From Halomonas smyrnensis AAD6 (GTDB lineage: Bacteria > Pseudomonadota > Gammaproteobacteria > Pseudomonadales > Halomonadaceae): a stretch of 64,000 nucleotides of DNA. Below are positions 17,589 through 27,381 of this stretch, piece by piece (positions within the stretch are counted from its first letter, which is position 1; each line of letters starts with the position of its first letter). Location of the stretch: NCBI RefSeq assembly GCF_000265245.1, contig NZ_AJKS02000004.1:1-64000 (forward strand). The letters run 5' to 3'. The notes under the pieces are model-generated. The model saw only the letters and a list, made by a program, of their open reading frames with translations. It ran no database searches and was not told the DNA's origin. A program made the position numbers and the translations under genes.

Positions 17589-19454
17589 CTAGCCCGCGGC
17601 GGCGGCGCCGTCGAGCGAGGCGCTCACGCCCTCCAGATGGCGGGCCAACTGGTCGGCGTCGACCTCGCCCTGGATGCGGGCCTGGCGCAGTTCGCGACCG
17701 CCGTCAAAGAACAGCAGGCTCGGCGGTCCGAACAGGGCGTAGTGCTCCAGCAGCGCCCGGCTGGCGGCGTCGGTCTCGGTGACGTCGACCTCGATGCGCT
17801 CGAAGCCGGACAGCGCCGCGACCACGGCCGGGTCGGGATAGACCTCGCGCTCCATGACCTTGCAGGAGATGCACCACTCGGCGGTGACGTCGACGAACAC
17901 CGGTCGCTCGGCCGCGGCCAGGGCCGCGTCCAGCTCGTCGAGCCGGGTGACCACCGTCACCGGCTCGGGGGCGCCGGGGCCGGATTCGGCCAGCGCCGGG
18001 GCGCCGTGACGGGCCAGCGGGCGCAGCGGGTCCTCGGCGCCGCGGGAGGCGCCGATCACCAGGGTCACGCCCCACACCAGCAGCAGGATGCCCAGCGCCT
18101 GGCGGGCGCGCGCCCAGCCCTGGGGCGCGTTCAGGCTCAGGGCGCCGAGGGTCAGCGCCGTGCCGATGGCCAGGGCGGCCCACAGCAGCAGGGCCACCGG
18201 GCCAGGCACCAGGCGCTCGATCAGCCACACGGCGACCCCCAGCAGCAGGATGCCGAAGGCGGCCTTGATGCCGTTCATCCAGGCGCCGGTGCGCGGCAGC
18301 AGGGTCGGGCCGAAGGTGCCGACCAGCAGCAGCGGCACGCCCATGCCGAGCGCCAGGGCCAGCAGGGCGATGCCGCCCATCGCCGCATCGCCGGTGGAAG
18401 AGATGAACACCAGGGCGCCGGCCAGCGGCGCCGACACGCAGGGCGAGACCACCAGCACCGAGAGCGCACCGGCCAGTGCCAGGCCGGCCGGGCCGCTCTT
18501 CTGGGCGCGGGTCTGCCAGGCCTCGATGCGCCCCGACAGCCGCGACGACAGGCGCAGGTCGAAGGCGCCGAACATGGCCAGGGCGAACAGCGTGAACAGC
18601 CCGGCGAACCCGATCAGCACCGGGGCCGACTGCAGCCGCGCCTGGAGATTCAGCCCGGCGCCGAAGCTGCCCATCAGCACGCCCACCACCGCATAGGTCA
18701 GCGCCATGCCGGCCACGTAGGACAGCGACAGGGCGAAGGCACGCGGGCGGCGGGGCTGCTGGCCGACGATGATCGAGGACAGGATCGGGATCATCGGCAG
18801 CACGCAGGGGGTGAAGGTCAGCCCCAGGCCGGCGAGGAAGAACAGGCCCAGCACCAGCGGCAGGCTGGCCTCCTCGAGCAGGGCGCTGAAGCGGCCGTCC
18901 TCGCTGACCGGGGCCGCGGGCGCGCCGGAAGCGGGCCGGGTGTCGATGTCGGTCGCGACCGACCGGTCGGGGGTCGCATCGGCGAAGGCGGCCGGTGCCT
19001 GGCCCTCGGGCGCCTGCAGCGACACCGTCTCCGGCGGATAGCAGAGGCCGGCGTCGGCACAGCCCTGGAAGCCGAAGGTCACATCGAACGGCCCCTCGGG
19101 AATTCCCTCGCCCCGGTGCTCGATCGGCACCGTGAACACGACGCGGTCGTAGAAGACCCGCACGTCGCCGAGGAACTCGTCGGTCTTGGCCTGGCCGGCC
19201 GGCAGCCGAGGCTCGCCGAGGGTCACGCCGGGAGTGTCGCTCTCGACGCTGAAGCGATGGCGATAGAGATAGTAGCCGTCGGCGTTCTCGACGCCGATCG
19301 AAAGCGTCTCGCCGTCGTGCCAGGCGCTGGGCTGGAAGGCTTCCTCGACGGGCAGGAAGTCGCCGTCGTCGCCGTTGTCGAACCACTGCGCCTGGGCGAG
19401 CAGCGGGATCCACAGCAGGACGAGCAGGCATGGCAGGCGGCGAAGGTGAAGCAC
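17589..19454 (-). CDS. dsbD: Thiol:disulfide interchange protein DsbD
   Basis: DsbD passes electrons from cytosolic thioredoxin across the inner membrane to keep DsbC and other periplasmic proteins reduced. The 621-residue protein has a signal peptide (ending LLAQAQ), an N-terminal periplasmic domain with a Cys pair (FQGCADAGLCYPP), a membrane domain with about eight helices including FTPCVLPMIPI and VSPCVSAP, and a C-terminal thioredoxin domain with EWCISCK. The GTG start at 19454 has AAGGA about 7 bp upstream. It is divergent from the DUF2333 gene. Confidence 0.95.
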   Translation of the reverse strand: MLHLRRLPCLLVLLWIPLLAQAQWFDNGDDGDFLPVEEAFQPSAWHDGETLSIGVENADGYYLYRHRFSVESDTPGVTLGEPRLPAGQAKTDEFLGDVRVFYDRVVFTVPIEHRGEGIPEGPFDVTFGFQGCADAGLCYPPETVSLQAPEGQAPAAFADATPDRSVATDIDTRPASGAPAAPVSEDGRFSALLEEASLPLVLGLFFLAGLGLTFTPCVLPMIPILSSIIVGQQPRRPRAFALSLSYVAGMALTYAVVGVLMGSFGAGLNLQARLQSAPVLIGFAGLFTLFALAMFGAFDLRLSSRLSGRIEAWQTRAQKSGPAGLALAGALSVLVVSPCVSAPLAGALVFISSTGDAAMGGIALLALALGMGVPLLLVGTFGPTLLPRTGAWMNGIKAAFGILLLGVAVWLIERLVPGPVALLLWAALAIGTALTLGALSLNAPQGWARARQALGILLLVWGVTLVIGASRGAEDPLRPLARHGAPALAESGPGAPEPVTVVTRLDELDAALAAAERPVFVDVTAEWCISCKVMEREVYPDPAVVAALSGFERIEVDVTETDAASRALLEHYALFGPPSLLFFDGGRELRQARIQGEVDADQLARHLEGVSASLDGAAAAG

Positions 19455-19704
19455 GGGGCGTTCCTTGATCTTGAGGCGGGTGTCGTGGCGTCAATGCCGA
19501 GGCCGTTAATCGGCGGCGAGCGTGTGACCCTTGGCGGGGCATGGGGTTCCGCGGCGTTGGCCGCTATGATCTGATGCAGGGGCGTGCAGTGCCGAGCCGG
19601 CATCCGGCGCGCTCAGGATAACGTAGCGGCGGGGCGTGGGGGTATGCGCCGCGTCGTCGCAGCTCGGGCGGATTCCGGGCCCACATCGTCAGGGAAATTC
19701 TATC

Positions 19705-21051
19705 ATGGCATTGAAGCGACAGGCGGCCGACCGGCGCCGCCGCAGGAAGGAGGCGCTGGAGCGTCCGCAATATGGCTGGATCTGGAAGCCGCTGCTGGCG
19801 GCGCTGATCATCGCGCTGGTGGTGGCGCTTGGCCTCGGGGTCTGGTGGAGCCGCACGCCGGCCCTCGAGGCGCCCCAGGCCGAGGTGCCGGCCGACGATG
19901 CCGCGGCGATCGCCGGCCCCGCCTCCGGCACGGCCACCGTGGACGGCCTGTCGTCGCTGGTGACCACGCTGCTGGACAAGCCGGGCGGCTACCTGCGCAA
20001 CGACCTGGCGCCGCCGGGGCTGTGGCTGGACAACATGCCGGCCTGGGAGCTCGGCGTGCTCGACCGGGCGCGCTGGATGAGCCAGTCGCTGCCGACCATC
20101 GCCGGCGGCGACGCCTCGGCGCTGGATGCCGCCCGCACCGCGCTGGAGGGCGACGCCGACGACTGGTTCTATCCCTCCACCGAGCATCGCCTCGAGCAGG
20201 CCCGCGCCGCGCTCGACGGCTATCGTCAGGCGGTGGCCGGCGGCCAGGCCGGCTTCGCCGCCGACGCCCAGGGCCTCGCCGCCTGGCTGAATGGTGTGGC
20301 CCGAGGGCTCGACGACATGGGGCGGCGCCTCTCCGCGAGTGTCGGCAGCCCCGAGGCGCTGGCCGGGCTGGATCTCGACACCGAGGGGCTGCCCACGGAG
20401 ACGCCCTGGTACCGGCTCGATAACGTCTTCTTCGAGGCCCGCGGCCAGGCCTGGGCCCTGCATCGCCTGCTCGAGGCGGTGCGCCGCGACCAGGCCGAGC
20501 GGATCGAGGCGGCCGGGCTGGCCATGCGCTGGGAGGCCCTGCTGGCCGAACTCGAGCTCAGCCAGCGCCGACTGTGGAGCCCGGTGATCCTCAATGGCTC
20601 CGGCTTCGGGCTGTTCGCCAATCACTCGCTGGTGATGGCGCACCACGTGCTGCGGGCCCGCGACCTGAGCCGCGAGCTCTCCGAGGACGTGGCGACGCAG
20701 GTTGGCGCGCCCGACGCGCCGCCGGCAGCGCCTGAGGCCTCGGCCTCATCCGGCGAAGGCGAGGCCGCGGCGTCGCCCGAGGAGACGGGCGCCGATAGTG
20801 CAGCCGCCGAGTCGGCCGGCGACGAGGCGACTGCGGCAGAAGGCGCTGGTGAAGGCGCCGAAGAAAGCGCGGCGGAAGCCGGAGAGCCGGAGGCTCAGGT
20901 AGCGAAAGACGCGAGCGTCGTAGAAGGTGCAGAAGGAAGCAGCGAAGAGAGCGCCGAAGCAAGCAGCGGGGAAAACGGTGAAGAGGCGTCTGAGGCGCCC
21001 GATGACGACGCCGAGGCGCTGGCCGTGCCGGAAGACGGCGAGGCATCCTGA
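19705..21051 (+). CDS. DUF2333 family membrane protein
   Basis: A 448-residue protein with a basic N-terminus, one membrane helix (about residues 28-47) and a periplasmic helical domain. The YGWIWKPLLA start and the body (WLDNMPAWELGVL, ENGSGF-like ILNGSGFGLFANHSLVMA) fit the DUF2333 family of unknown function. From about residue 332 the tail is a long Ala/Glu/Ser-rich acidic low-complexity stretch that is unlikely to fold. The ATG at 19705 places the helix correctly. A strong terminator follows. Confidence 0.75.
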   Translation: MALKRQAADRRRRRKEALERPQYGWIWKPLLAALIIALVVALGLGVWWSRTPALEAPQAEVPADDAAAIAGPASGTATVDGLSSLVTTLLDKPGGYLRNDLAPPGLWLDNMPAWELGVLDRARWMSQSLPTIAGGDASALDAARTALEGDADDWFYPSTEHRLEQARAALDGYRQAVAGGQAGFAADAQGLAAWLNGVARGLDDMGRRLSASVGSPEALAGLDLDTEGLPTETPWYRLDNVFFEARGQAWALHRLLEAVRRDQAERIEAAGLAMRWEALLAELELSQRRLWSPVILNGSGFGLFANHSLVMAHHVLRARDLSRELSEDVATQVGAPDAPPAAPEASASSGEGEAAASPEETGADSAAAESAGDEATAAEGAGEGAEESAAEAGEPEAQVAKDASVVEGAEGSSEESAEASSGENGEEASEAPDDDAEALAVPEDGEAS

Positions 21052-21104
21052 GTCGGGCGGGGCGTCGCTCGATCGGCACCATGCCGGCATGTCAGTCGTC
21101 ATGT

Positions 21105-21135
21105 AAAAAGGGCCGCCCACCGGGCGGCCCTTTTT
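21105..21135 (+). terminator. Bidirectional terminator between the DUF2333 gene and ppa
   Basis: AAAAAGGGCCGCCC and GGGCGGCCCTTTTT form a stem of up to 14 bp with a 3-nt loop, with T-runs on both strands. It lies between two convergent genes but lacks the 14-bp and 7-bp flanking units found at other convergent pairs here. Confidence 0.9.
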
Positions 21136-21189
21136 CGTCTCATGTCTCGCAGGAGGCGTGCGTTCCGCGAGACGGGATCGCGGTCGCGA

Positions 21190-21720
21190 TCAGGCCTTGC
21201 TGTAGGCGGCGACGGACTTCTCGATGGCCTTGCGCGCGGCCTCGACGCCTTCCCAGGACTCCACCTTGACCCACTTGCCCTTCTCGAGGTCCTTGTAGTT
21301 CTCGAAGAAGTGGGCGATCTGCTGGCGCAGCAGTTCCGGCAGGTCGGTCACTTCCTGGACGTCGTCATACAGGCTGGACAGCTTCTCGTGCGGCACGCAG
21401 ACCAGCTTGGCGTCTTCGCCGGCTTCGTCGGTCATGTTCAGGATGCCGACCGGACGCGCGCGGATGACGCTGCCGGGCTGGACCGGATACGGGGTCACGA
21501 CCAGGGCGTCCAGCGGGTCGCCGTCGTCGGCCAGGGTGTGCGGGATGAAGCCGTAGTTGGCCGGGTAGAACATCGGGGTGGCCATGAAGCGGTCGACCAG
21601 CAGGGCGCCCATGTCCTTGTCGATCTCGTACTTGACCGGGGCGTGGTTGGCCGGGATCTCGATGGCGACGTAGAGGTCGTTCGGCAGGTCCTTGCCGGCG
21701 GGAATGTTGTCGAAGTTCAT
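21190..21720 (-). CDS. ppa: Inorganic pyrophosphatase
   Basis: A family I soluble pyrophosphatase that hydrolyses pyrophosphate from biosynthesis. The 176-residue protein has [17 protein letters not shown], the substrate loop [13 protein letters not shown] and the metal-binding signature [10 protein letters not shown]. The Lys, Glu and Asp positions expected in the active site appear present. Length is normal. A PPi-dependent phosphofructokinase encoded 2 kb away would compete for the same substrate. Confidence 0.96.
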   Translation of the reverse strand: MNFDNIPAGKDLPNDLYVAIEIPANHAPVKYEIDKDMGALLVDRFMATPMFYPANYGFIPHTLADDGDPLDALVVTPYPVQPGSVIRARPVGILNMTDEAGEDAKLVCVPHEKLSSLYDDVQEVTDLPELLRQQIAHFFENYKDLEKGKWVKVESWEGVEAARKAIEKSVAAYSKA

Positions 21721-21960
21721 GAGCGCGTCCTTCTCTGGCTTGTGGCCCTGGGCGTATCACCCTGGCGGGTGGCCGTCGGTTGAAAATCCGCCGAATTATA
21801 CGAGGCCGCCCCGGCGATTACCAACCCGACCTAGGTCGTTCGGGCGCCGCGAGGACGCCGACCATGGGGGGAGAGCCAGGCACGGGGGTGGGCGTGTATC
21901 ATGGCGGCGATGGAAAGGGGCCTTTCGGTCTCGAAGTCGCTGACACACAAGGAGATCGTC

Positions 21961-23682
21961 GTGGCATCCGCGCAACTGTCATTGAGTTTCGGCCAGGCCT
22001 TCGTGGTGCCGGACCGAGGGCGTCATCGCAGCTCGATGTCGGTCTGCGTGCCCGACGAGACGGCGCTGCTGACGGGCAAGGGCGCGACGGCGCTGATCAC
22101 CGACTCGACCTCGCGCAATCCGCTGGCCAAGCAGGCCGGCGATCTCAGCGTGCAGGGCTTTCTGGCCGACTTCTATTCGACGCCCGAGCACTGGGGCGCC
22201 AAGCTCTCGGCGCACCGGGTGTTGCATGCCCTGAACAGCTGGTGCTATGGCCAGAGCCGCCAGGTGCGTGACGGCGGCTACGTGAGCTCGATGTCGGCGA
22301 TGGTCTACCAGGGCCAGGCGGCGCATCTCTTCCACATGGGCGACACGCTGGTCTTTCGCCTGCGGGGGGCCGAGTTCGAACAGCTCAGCCGCGACCATGT
22401 CACCGACCTCGGCGGCTACCGCTATCCCTCACGGGCGCTGGGCATGGATGCCAGCCTCGACATCGACTACGTGGAGCTGCCGCTCAAGCAGGGCGATATC
22501 TTCCTGTTCACCACCCAGGCGGTGCAGGGCACCCTGATGCCCTCGGACTATGTGCAGCTGATTCGCCAGGACGCCAGCGACCTGCACGCGGCCTGCGAAC
22601 GCCTGGCCCAGACCGCCAGCGAGCGCGCCAGCGCCCGCGGCTATGGCGGCGATCCGTTCTGCTTCCAGCTGGTGCGCATCGATGCGCTGCCCGAGGAGCA
22701 GCGCGACCAGCCGGACCGCTCCTACGGCGAGCTGCCGATTCCGCCGGAGCTGGCGGTAGGGGAACGGCTGGACGGGCTCGAGGTGCAGGAGGTGCTGTCG
22801 CGCACCGCCCAGTCGCGGGTCTACCGGGTGCGCGATACCCACACCGAGCGCGAGATGGTGATGAAGGCGCCGAGCCCGGAGCTCTCCAGTCGCAACGCCT
22901 ACCTGGAGCACTTCCTGCTGCAGCAGTGGATCGTCGAGCGGGTGCGCTCGCCGTTCGTGGTGCGGGTCATGACGCCCTCGCGGCCGCGGCGCTTCCTCTA
23001 TTACCTGATGGCCTACGTGGAAGGCATGACGCTGGAGGAGTGGGCGCGGCGTCATCCCCGGGCGGGCCTGGGGCAGCGGCTCGACATCGCCACCCAGCTG
23101 GGCAAGGCGGTGCAGGCGCTGCATCGCCGCGACCTGATACACCAGCAGATCCACCCCGAGAACGTGCTGGTCGACCGCCACGGCCAGGTGGTGCTGACCG
23201 ACTTCAGCGCCTGCCACCTGCGCGACGTCGACGGCCATCGTCGCTCCCGCGGGCTGTTGCGCCAGGTGGGGCTCACCGAGCACAGTGCGCCGGAGTACGC
23301 CATGGACGACGAGGTCGGCCGTCGCAGCGACCAGTACTCGCTGGCGTCCACCGTCTACTGGCTGTTGACCGGCGCCTTGCCCTTTGAGGTGCCGGTGAAG
23401 GATCTGCTGCGCCACACCGACCTGGAGCGCATGCACTATCGCAGCGCCCGGGCGCTCAACCCGGAGGTGCCGGAGGCCCTCGACGAGGCGCTGAAGCGCG
23501 CCCTGACGCCCCAGCGGGCGCTGCGCTTCCGGCGCCTGTCGGAGTTCCTGCATGCGCTGAAGACGCCGACGCCGCCGGTGCCGAGCGAGGCGCCGCCGAA
23601 GCGGGGCGGGGCGGCGGGCTTCTGGCAGGCCGTCGCCGCCGCGCTGCTGGTGCTGCTGGTGCTGAGCTGGTTCCTCCGATAG
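21961..23682 (+). CDS. PP2C-type phosphatase / Ser-Thr kinase fusion with degenerate active sites
   Basis: A 573-residue protein with an N-terminal PP2C-like domain (about residues 1-240), a kinase-like domain (about 260-535) and a C-terminal membrane anchor (GFWQAVAAALLVLLVLSWFL). PP2C metal-binding positions look eroded: the usual ADG is ITDS and SDG is TTQ, though GD remains in MGDTLVFRL. In the kinase the lysine is kept (MVMKAPSP), but the HRD-like site reads HQQIHPENVLV (Asp replaced by Gln) and DFG reads DFS. The GTG at 21961 is chosen because AAGGAG precedes it and homologues start with LSFGQ. Likely a scaffold or sensor, not an active enzyme; inference. Confidence 0.75.
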   Translation: MASAQLSLSFGQAFVVPDRGRHRSSMSVCVPDETALLTGKGATALITDSTSRNPLAKQAGDLSVQGFLADFYSTPEHWGAKLSAHRVLHALNSWCYGQSRQVRDGGYVSSMSAMVYQGQAAHLFHMGDTLVFRLRGAEFEQLSRDHVTDLGGYRYPSRALGMDASLDIDYVELPLKQGDIFLFTTQAVQGTLMPSDYVQLIRQDASDLHAACERLAQTASERASARGYGGDPFCFQLVRIDALPEEQRDQPDRSYGELPIPPELAVGERLDGLEVQEVLSRTAQSRVYRVRDTHTEREMVMKAPSPELSSRNAYLEHFLLQQWIVERVRSPFVVRVMTPSRPRRFLYYLMAYVEGMTLEEWARRHPRAGLGQRLDIATQLGKAVQALHRRDLIHQQIHPENVLVDRHGQVVLTDFSACHLRDVDGHRRSRGLLRQVGLTEHSAPEYAMDDEVGRRSDQYSLASTVYWLLTGALPFEVPVKDLLRHTDLERMHYRSARALNPEVPEALDEALKRALTPQRALRFRRLSEFLHALKTPTPPVPSEAPPKRGGAAGFWQAVAAALLVLLVLSWFLR

Positions 23683-23710
23683 GCATCGACGCGGGGTGGC
23701 CCCCTATGGT

Positions 23711-23760
23711 GCCGAGCTACAAGAAAACCCCGAAGGTTTTGCCTTCGGGGTTTTCTGTTT
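23711..23760. terminator. Convergent-gene element copy 2, terminator between the kinase fusion and pfp
   Basis: One left-arm unit (GCCGAGCTACAA, 23711-23722) precedes the hairpin AAAACCCCGAAGG / CCTTCGGGGTTTT with loop TTTTG and flanking T-rich bases on both strands. Beyond it GCGATTTCAGGCT (23767-23779) matches the right side of copy 4. No 7-mer array has grown here. Confidence 0.9.
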
Positions 23761-23792
23761 CTCGCGGCGATTTCAGGCTCTGGACCTGCCGC

Positions 23793-25052
23793 TTAGATGC
23801 TGAATTCCGGCAGCTTGCGCTCGACGCGCCGCTTGGCCAGGCGCGCGACCTTGGGCAGGCCGTTCTCGAACGGGGGGAAGTCCTCGCCCTGGATCAGCGG
23901 CGACAGATAGCGGCGGCATTCCTCGGTGATGCCGAAGCCGTTCTCGCTGATGAACTCGCGGGGCATGAACTTCTCGCGGTTGGCCACCTCGGCCAGCGGC
24001 GCGGCCTCGACGGTCCAGGCGTAGGGGGCGTCGCCGGTGCGCTTGATGGCCGGCATCTTGGCGTTGTCGCCGGCGATGGCCAGCTCGACGGCCTTCTCGC
24101 CCACCGCGTAGGCCTGCTCCACGTCGGTCCTGGAGGCCAGGTGGCGGGCGGAGCGCTGGAGGTAGTCGGCCACGGCCCAGTGGTACTTGTAGCCCAGGTC
24201 CTGCTTGACCATGCCGGCCAGGGTCGGCGCCACGCCGCCCAGCTGGCGGTGGCCGAAGGCGTCGGTGTTGCCGGAGTCGGCCAGGAAGGTGCCGTCCTCG
24301 TAGCGGGCGCCCTCGGAGACCACGATCACGCAGTAGCCGTAGTCCTTGACCGACTGCTCGACCCGTGCCATCACCGCGGCGCGGTCGAAGGCGACCTCGG
24401 GGAAGATCACCAGGTGCGGCGCGTCGCCTTCCTTCTCGCCGGCCAGGGCGCCGGCGGCGGCGATCCAGCCGGCGTGGCGGCCCATCACCTCGAGCACGAA
24501 CACCTTGGTGGAGGTGGCGCACATGGAGGCGATGTCCAGCGAGGTCTCCAGGGTGGAGGTGGCGATGTACTTGGCCACGCTGCCGAAGCCGGGGGAGTTG
24601 TCGGTGATCGGCAGGTCGTTGTCCACGGTCTTCGGCACGTGGATGGCGGTCAGCGGATAGCCCATCTTCTCGGACAGCTGGGAGACCTTGAGGCAGGTGT
24701 CGGCGCTGTCGCCGCCGCCGTTGTAGAAGAAGTAGCGGATATCGTGTGCCTTGAAGACCTCGATCAGCCGCTCGTACTGGGCGCGGTGGGTCTCGATGTC
24801 CTTGAGCTTGTAGCGACAGGAGCCGAAGGCGCCGGCCGGGGTGTGGCGCAGGGCGGCGATCGCCTCGTCGCTCTCCTCGCTGACGTCGATCAGGTCTTCG
24901 GTGAGGGCGCCGATGATGCCGTTGTGGCCGGCATAGACCTTGCCGATCTGGTCGGAGTGGCGGCGGCAGGCCTCGATGACGCCGCAGGCACTGGCGTTGA
25001 TCACGGCGGTGACGCCGCCGGACTGGGCGTAGAAGGCGTTGTGCTGGGCCAT
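23793..25052 (-). CDS. pfp: 6-phosphofructokinase, probably pyrophosphate-dependent
   Basis: The enzyme phosphorylates fructose 6-phosphate; PPi-dependent forms work reversibly. The 419-residue protein starts AQHNAFYAQSGGVTAVINAS. The residue deciding the phosphoryl donor is Asp (YNGGGDSADT, where ATP enzymes have Gly), and PKTVDNDL has Lys where ATP enzymes have Gly. Both favour PPi. Other blocks are GFGSVAKYIA, EVMGRHAGW and QRSARHLAS. It resembles the PPi-PFK of Xanthomonas as I recall it. It stands alone on the minus strand. Confidence 0.85.
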   Translation of the reverse strand: MAQHNAFYAQSGGVTAVINASACGVIEACRRHSDQIGKVYAGHNGIIGALTEDLIDVSEESDEAIAALRHTPAGAFGSCRYKLKDIETHRAQYERLIEVFKAHDIRYFFYNGGGDSADTCLKVSQLSEKMGYPLTAIHVPKTVDNDLPITDNSPGFGSVAKYIATSTLETSLDIASMCATSTKVFVLEVMGRHAGWIAAAGALAGEKEGDAPHLVIFPEVAFDRAAVMARVEQSVKDYGYCVIVVSEGARYEDGTFLADSGNTDAFGHRQLGGVAPTLAGMVKQDLGYKYHWAVADYLQRSARHLASRTDVEQAYAVGEKAVELAIAGDNAKMPAIKRTGDAPYAWTVEAAPLAEVANREKFMPREFISENGFGITEECRRYLSPLIQGEDFPPFENGLPKVARLAKRRVERKLPEFSI

Positions 25053-25287
25053 GGAGCTATCCTGTTGCTGGTCGCGTCAAGGGAAGGGCGGCCGTGGCTC
25101 GGCGAGCGCTTCCCGGCTTCGTCCCGAAAAGCCGCGATTCTAGCCCATCGCTCCGGGTGCTGCATCCTGTCGGCGACGCGCGACGCCTGTCACGCGCCGG
25201 CGTGTGCTGGAGCGGTCGCAGGCGCCATGCTAGGCTGCCGCTTTTCGCCGGCCCGCCGGCAGACAGGCTTTCGGCAGCGGAGTTTGC

Positions 25288-26673
25288 ATGCACCTTCATA
25301 TCCTCGGTATCTGCGGCACCTTCATGGGCAGCCTGGCGCTGCTGGCCCGGGAGGCCGGTTATCGGGTCAGCGGATCGGACGCCGGCGTCTACCCCCCGAT
25401 GAGCACCCAGCTCGAGCAGGCGGGCATCGTCCTGAGCGAGGGCTTCTCGGCGCAGAATCTCGAGCCGTCGCCGGACCTGGTGGTGATCGGCAACGCCCTC
25501 TCGCGGGGCAATCCCGAGGTGGAGGCGGTGCTCGACCGCGGCCTGCCCTATGTCTCCGGCCCCCAGTGGCTGGCCGAGCACGTGCTGCCCGGTCGGCGGG
25601 TGATCGCCGTGGCCGGCACCCACGGCAAGACCACCACCGCCAGCCTGACCGCCTGGCTGCTGGAGGCCGCGGGGCTGGCGCCGGGGTTCCTGATCGGCGG
25701 CGTGCCGCGCAACTTCGGCGTCTCGGCGCGGCTGGGCGATGCCGAGGCGCCCTTCGTGGTCGAGGCCGACGAGTACGACACCGCCTTCTTCGACAAGCGC
25801 TCCAAGTTCGTGCACTACCGCCCCGAGATCGCGGTGCTGGGCAACCTGGAGTTCGACCACGCCGACATCTTTCCCGACCTGGCCGCCATCGAGCGCCAGT
25901 TTCACCACCTGGTGCGCACCGTGCCGGGCAAGGGGCGGCTGCTGGTGGCCGACGGCGAGCCGGCGCTTCAGCGCGTGCTCGAGCAGGGCCGCTGGACGCC
26001 GGTGGAGCGCTTCGGCAGCGCGGCGGACAGCGCCTGGCGCCTGGCCCTCGAGCGCGACGACGCCAGCCGTTTCCGGGTCGTGCATCGCCGCGATGACGGC
26101 GGCGAGGAAGCCGCGGTGGTCGACTGGTCGCTGACCGGCGCCTACAACGCCCGCAACGCCGTGGCCGCGCTGGCCGCGGCCCACGCCTGCGGCGTGTCGC
26201 TCGCCGACGGCGCCGAGGCGCTCGCCCGCTTCGCCACCCCGCGGCGGCGCCAGGAGGTGCGCGGCGAGGTGGCCGGCATCCAGGTGATCGACGACTTCGC
26301 CCACCATCCCACCGCCATCGCCGCGACCCTCGGCGGGCTGCGCGCGTCCGCCCGGGAAGGGCGGCTGCTGGCGGTGATCGAGCCGCGCTCCAACACCATG
26401 CGCCTCGGCACCCTGCGCGAGCGCCTGGCCGGCAGCGTGGCCGACGCCGATGCCGCCTACTGGTACCAGCCGGCGGGACTCGACTGGACCCTGGCGCCGG
26501 TGGTCGAGGCCAGCGGCCGGCCCGGCGGCGTGCATGACGACCTGGACGGCCTGGTGGCGGCGCTGGTGGCCGAGGCGCGGCCGGGTGACCGGCTGGTGGT
26601 GATGTCCAACGGCGGCTTCGGCGGCATCCACGAGAAGCTGCTGGCGGCGCTGGAGGTGGCCCATGGCGGTTGA
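25288..26673 (+). CDS. mpl: UDP-N-acetylmuramate:L-alanyl-gamma-D-glutamyl-meso-diaminopimelate ligase
   Basis: Mpl joins the tripeptide recovered from old peptidoglycan directly to UDP-MurNAc, a wall-recycling shortcut. The 461-residue protein has the MurC-like nucleotide start MHLHILGICGTFMGSLALLA, the ATP loop GTHGKTTTASLTAW, the EADEYDTAFFDKRSKFVHY block typical of Mpl, and DDFAHHPTAI. Its end overlaps ubiX by 11 bp. Confidence 0.95.
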   Translation: MHLHILGICGTFMGSLALLAREAGYRVSGSDAGVYPPMSTQLEQAGIVLSEGFSAQNLEPSPDLVVIGNALSRGNPEVEAVLDRGLPYVSGPQWLAEHVLPGRRVIAVAGTHGKTTTASLTAWLLEAAGLAPGFLIGGVPRNFGVSARLGDAEAPFVVEADEYDTAFFDKRSKFVHYRPEIAVLGNLEFDHADIFPDLAAIERQFHHLVRTVPGKGRLLVADGEPALQRVLEQGRWTPVERFGSAADSAWRLALERDDASRFRVVHRRDDGGEEAAVVDWSLTGAYNARNAVAALAAAHACGVSLADGAEALARFATPRRRQEVRGEVAGIQVIDDFAHHPTAIAATLGGLRASAREGRLLAVIEPRSNTMRLGTLRERLAGSVADADAAYWYQPAGLDWTLAPVVEASGRPGGVHDDLDGLVAALVAEARPGDRLVVMSNGGFGGIHEKLLAALEVAHGG

Positions 26674-27292
26674 GCACGGCAGCGAGCGCTTCGGCGCCCC
26701 GGTCACCGTGGCGCTGACCGGGGCCTCCGGCGCCCAGTACGGGCTGCGCCTGATCGAGGCGCTGGTGGCGGCCGAGCGCGAGGTCTGGGTGATGATCTCC
26801 AAGGCCGCGCACCTGGTGATCGCCACCGAGACCGACGGCGACCTGCCGGCGCGCCCCGAACGGCTGGCCGAGGCGCTCACCGAGCGCGCCGGCGCCGCAC
26901 CGGGCCAGATCCGCTGCTTCGGCCGCGAGGACTGGATGGCGCCGGTGGCCTCCGGCTCCGGCGCCAGCTCGGCGATGGTGATCTGCCCCTGCTCCACGGG
27001 CACCCTCTCGGCGGTGGCCTGCGGCGCCAGCAACAACCTGATCGAGCGCGCCGCCGACGTGGCCCTGAAGGAGCGCCGTCAGCTGATCCTGGTGCCGCGC
27101 GAGACGCCGCTGTCGGCGATCCACCTCGAGCACATGCTGAACCTCACCCGCCTGGGCGCGGTGGTGATGCCGGCGGCACCGGGCTTCTACCATCGGCCGG
27201 CCTCGGTCGAGGACCTGATCGACTTCATCGTCGCGCGCATTCTCAACCAGCTCGGCATCGAGCATCGCCTGATGCCCCGCTGGGGCGAATAG
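26663..27292 (+). CDS. ubiX: Flavin prenyltransferase
   Basis: UbiX prenylates FMN to make the cofactor used by the decarboxylase UbiD in ubiquinone synthesis. The 209-residue protein has VALTGASGAQYGLRLIEAL, the phosphate-binding SGSGASSAMVICPCSTGTL, LIERAADVALKERRQLILVPRETPLS and MPAAPGFYHRP. It overlaps mpl by 11 bp, so the two are co-transcribed. Confidence 0.95.
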   Translation: MAVEHGSERFGAPVTVALTGASGAQYGLRLIEALVAAEREVWVMISKAAHLVIATETDGDLPARPERLAEALTERAGAAPGQIRCFGREDWMAPVASGSGASSAMVICPCSTGTLSAVACGASNNLIERAADVALKERRQLILVPRETPLSAIHLEHMLNLTRLGAVVMPAAPGFYHRPASVEDLIDFIVARILNQLGIEHRLMPRWGE

Positions 27293-27381
27293 GGCGGCCC
27301 GGGCCACGGAGCGCCCGTTCACGCCGCCGTCATGCCGACCCGCCACGCTGAGCGGGTCGCGACCACAAGGATGTGCTTCCC

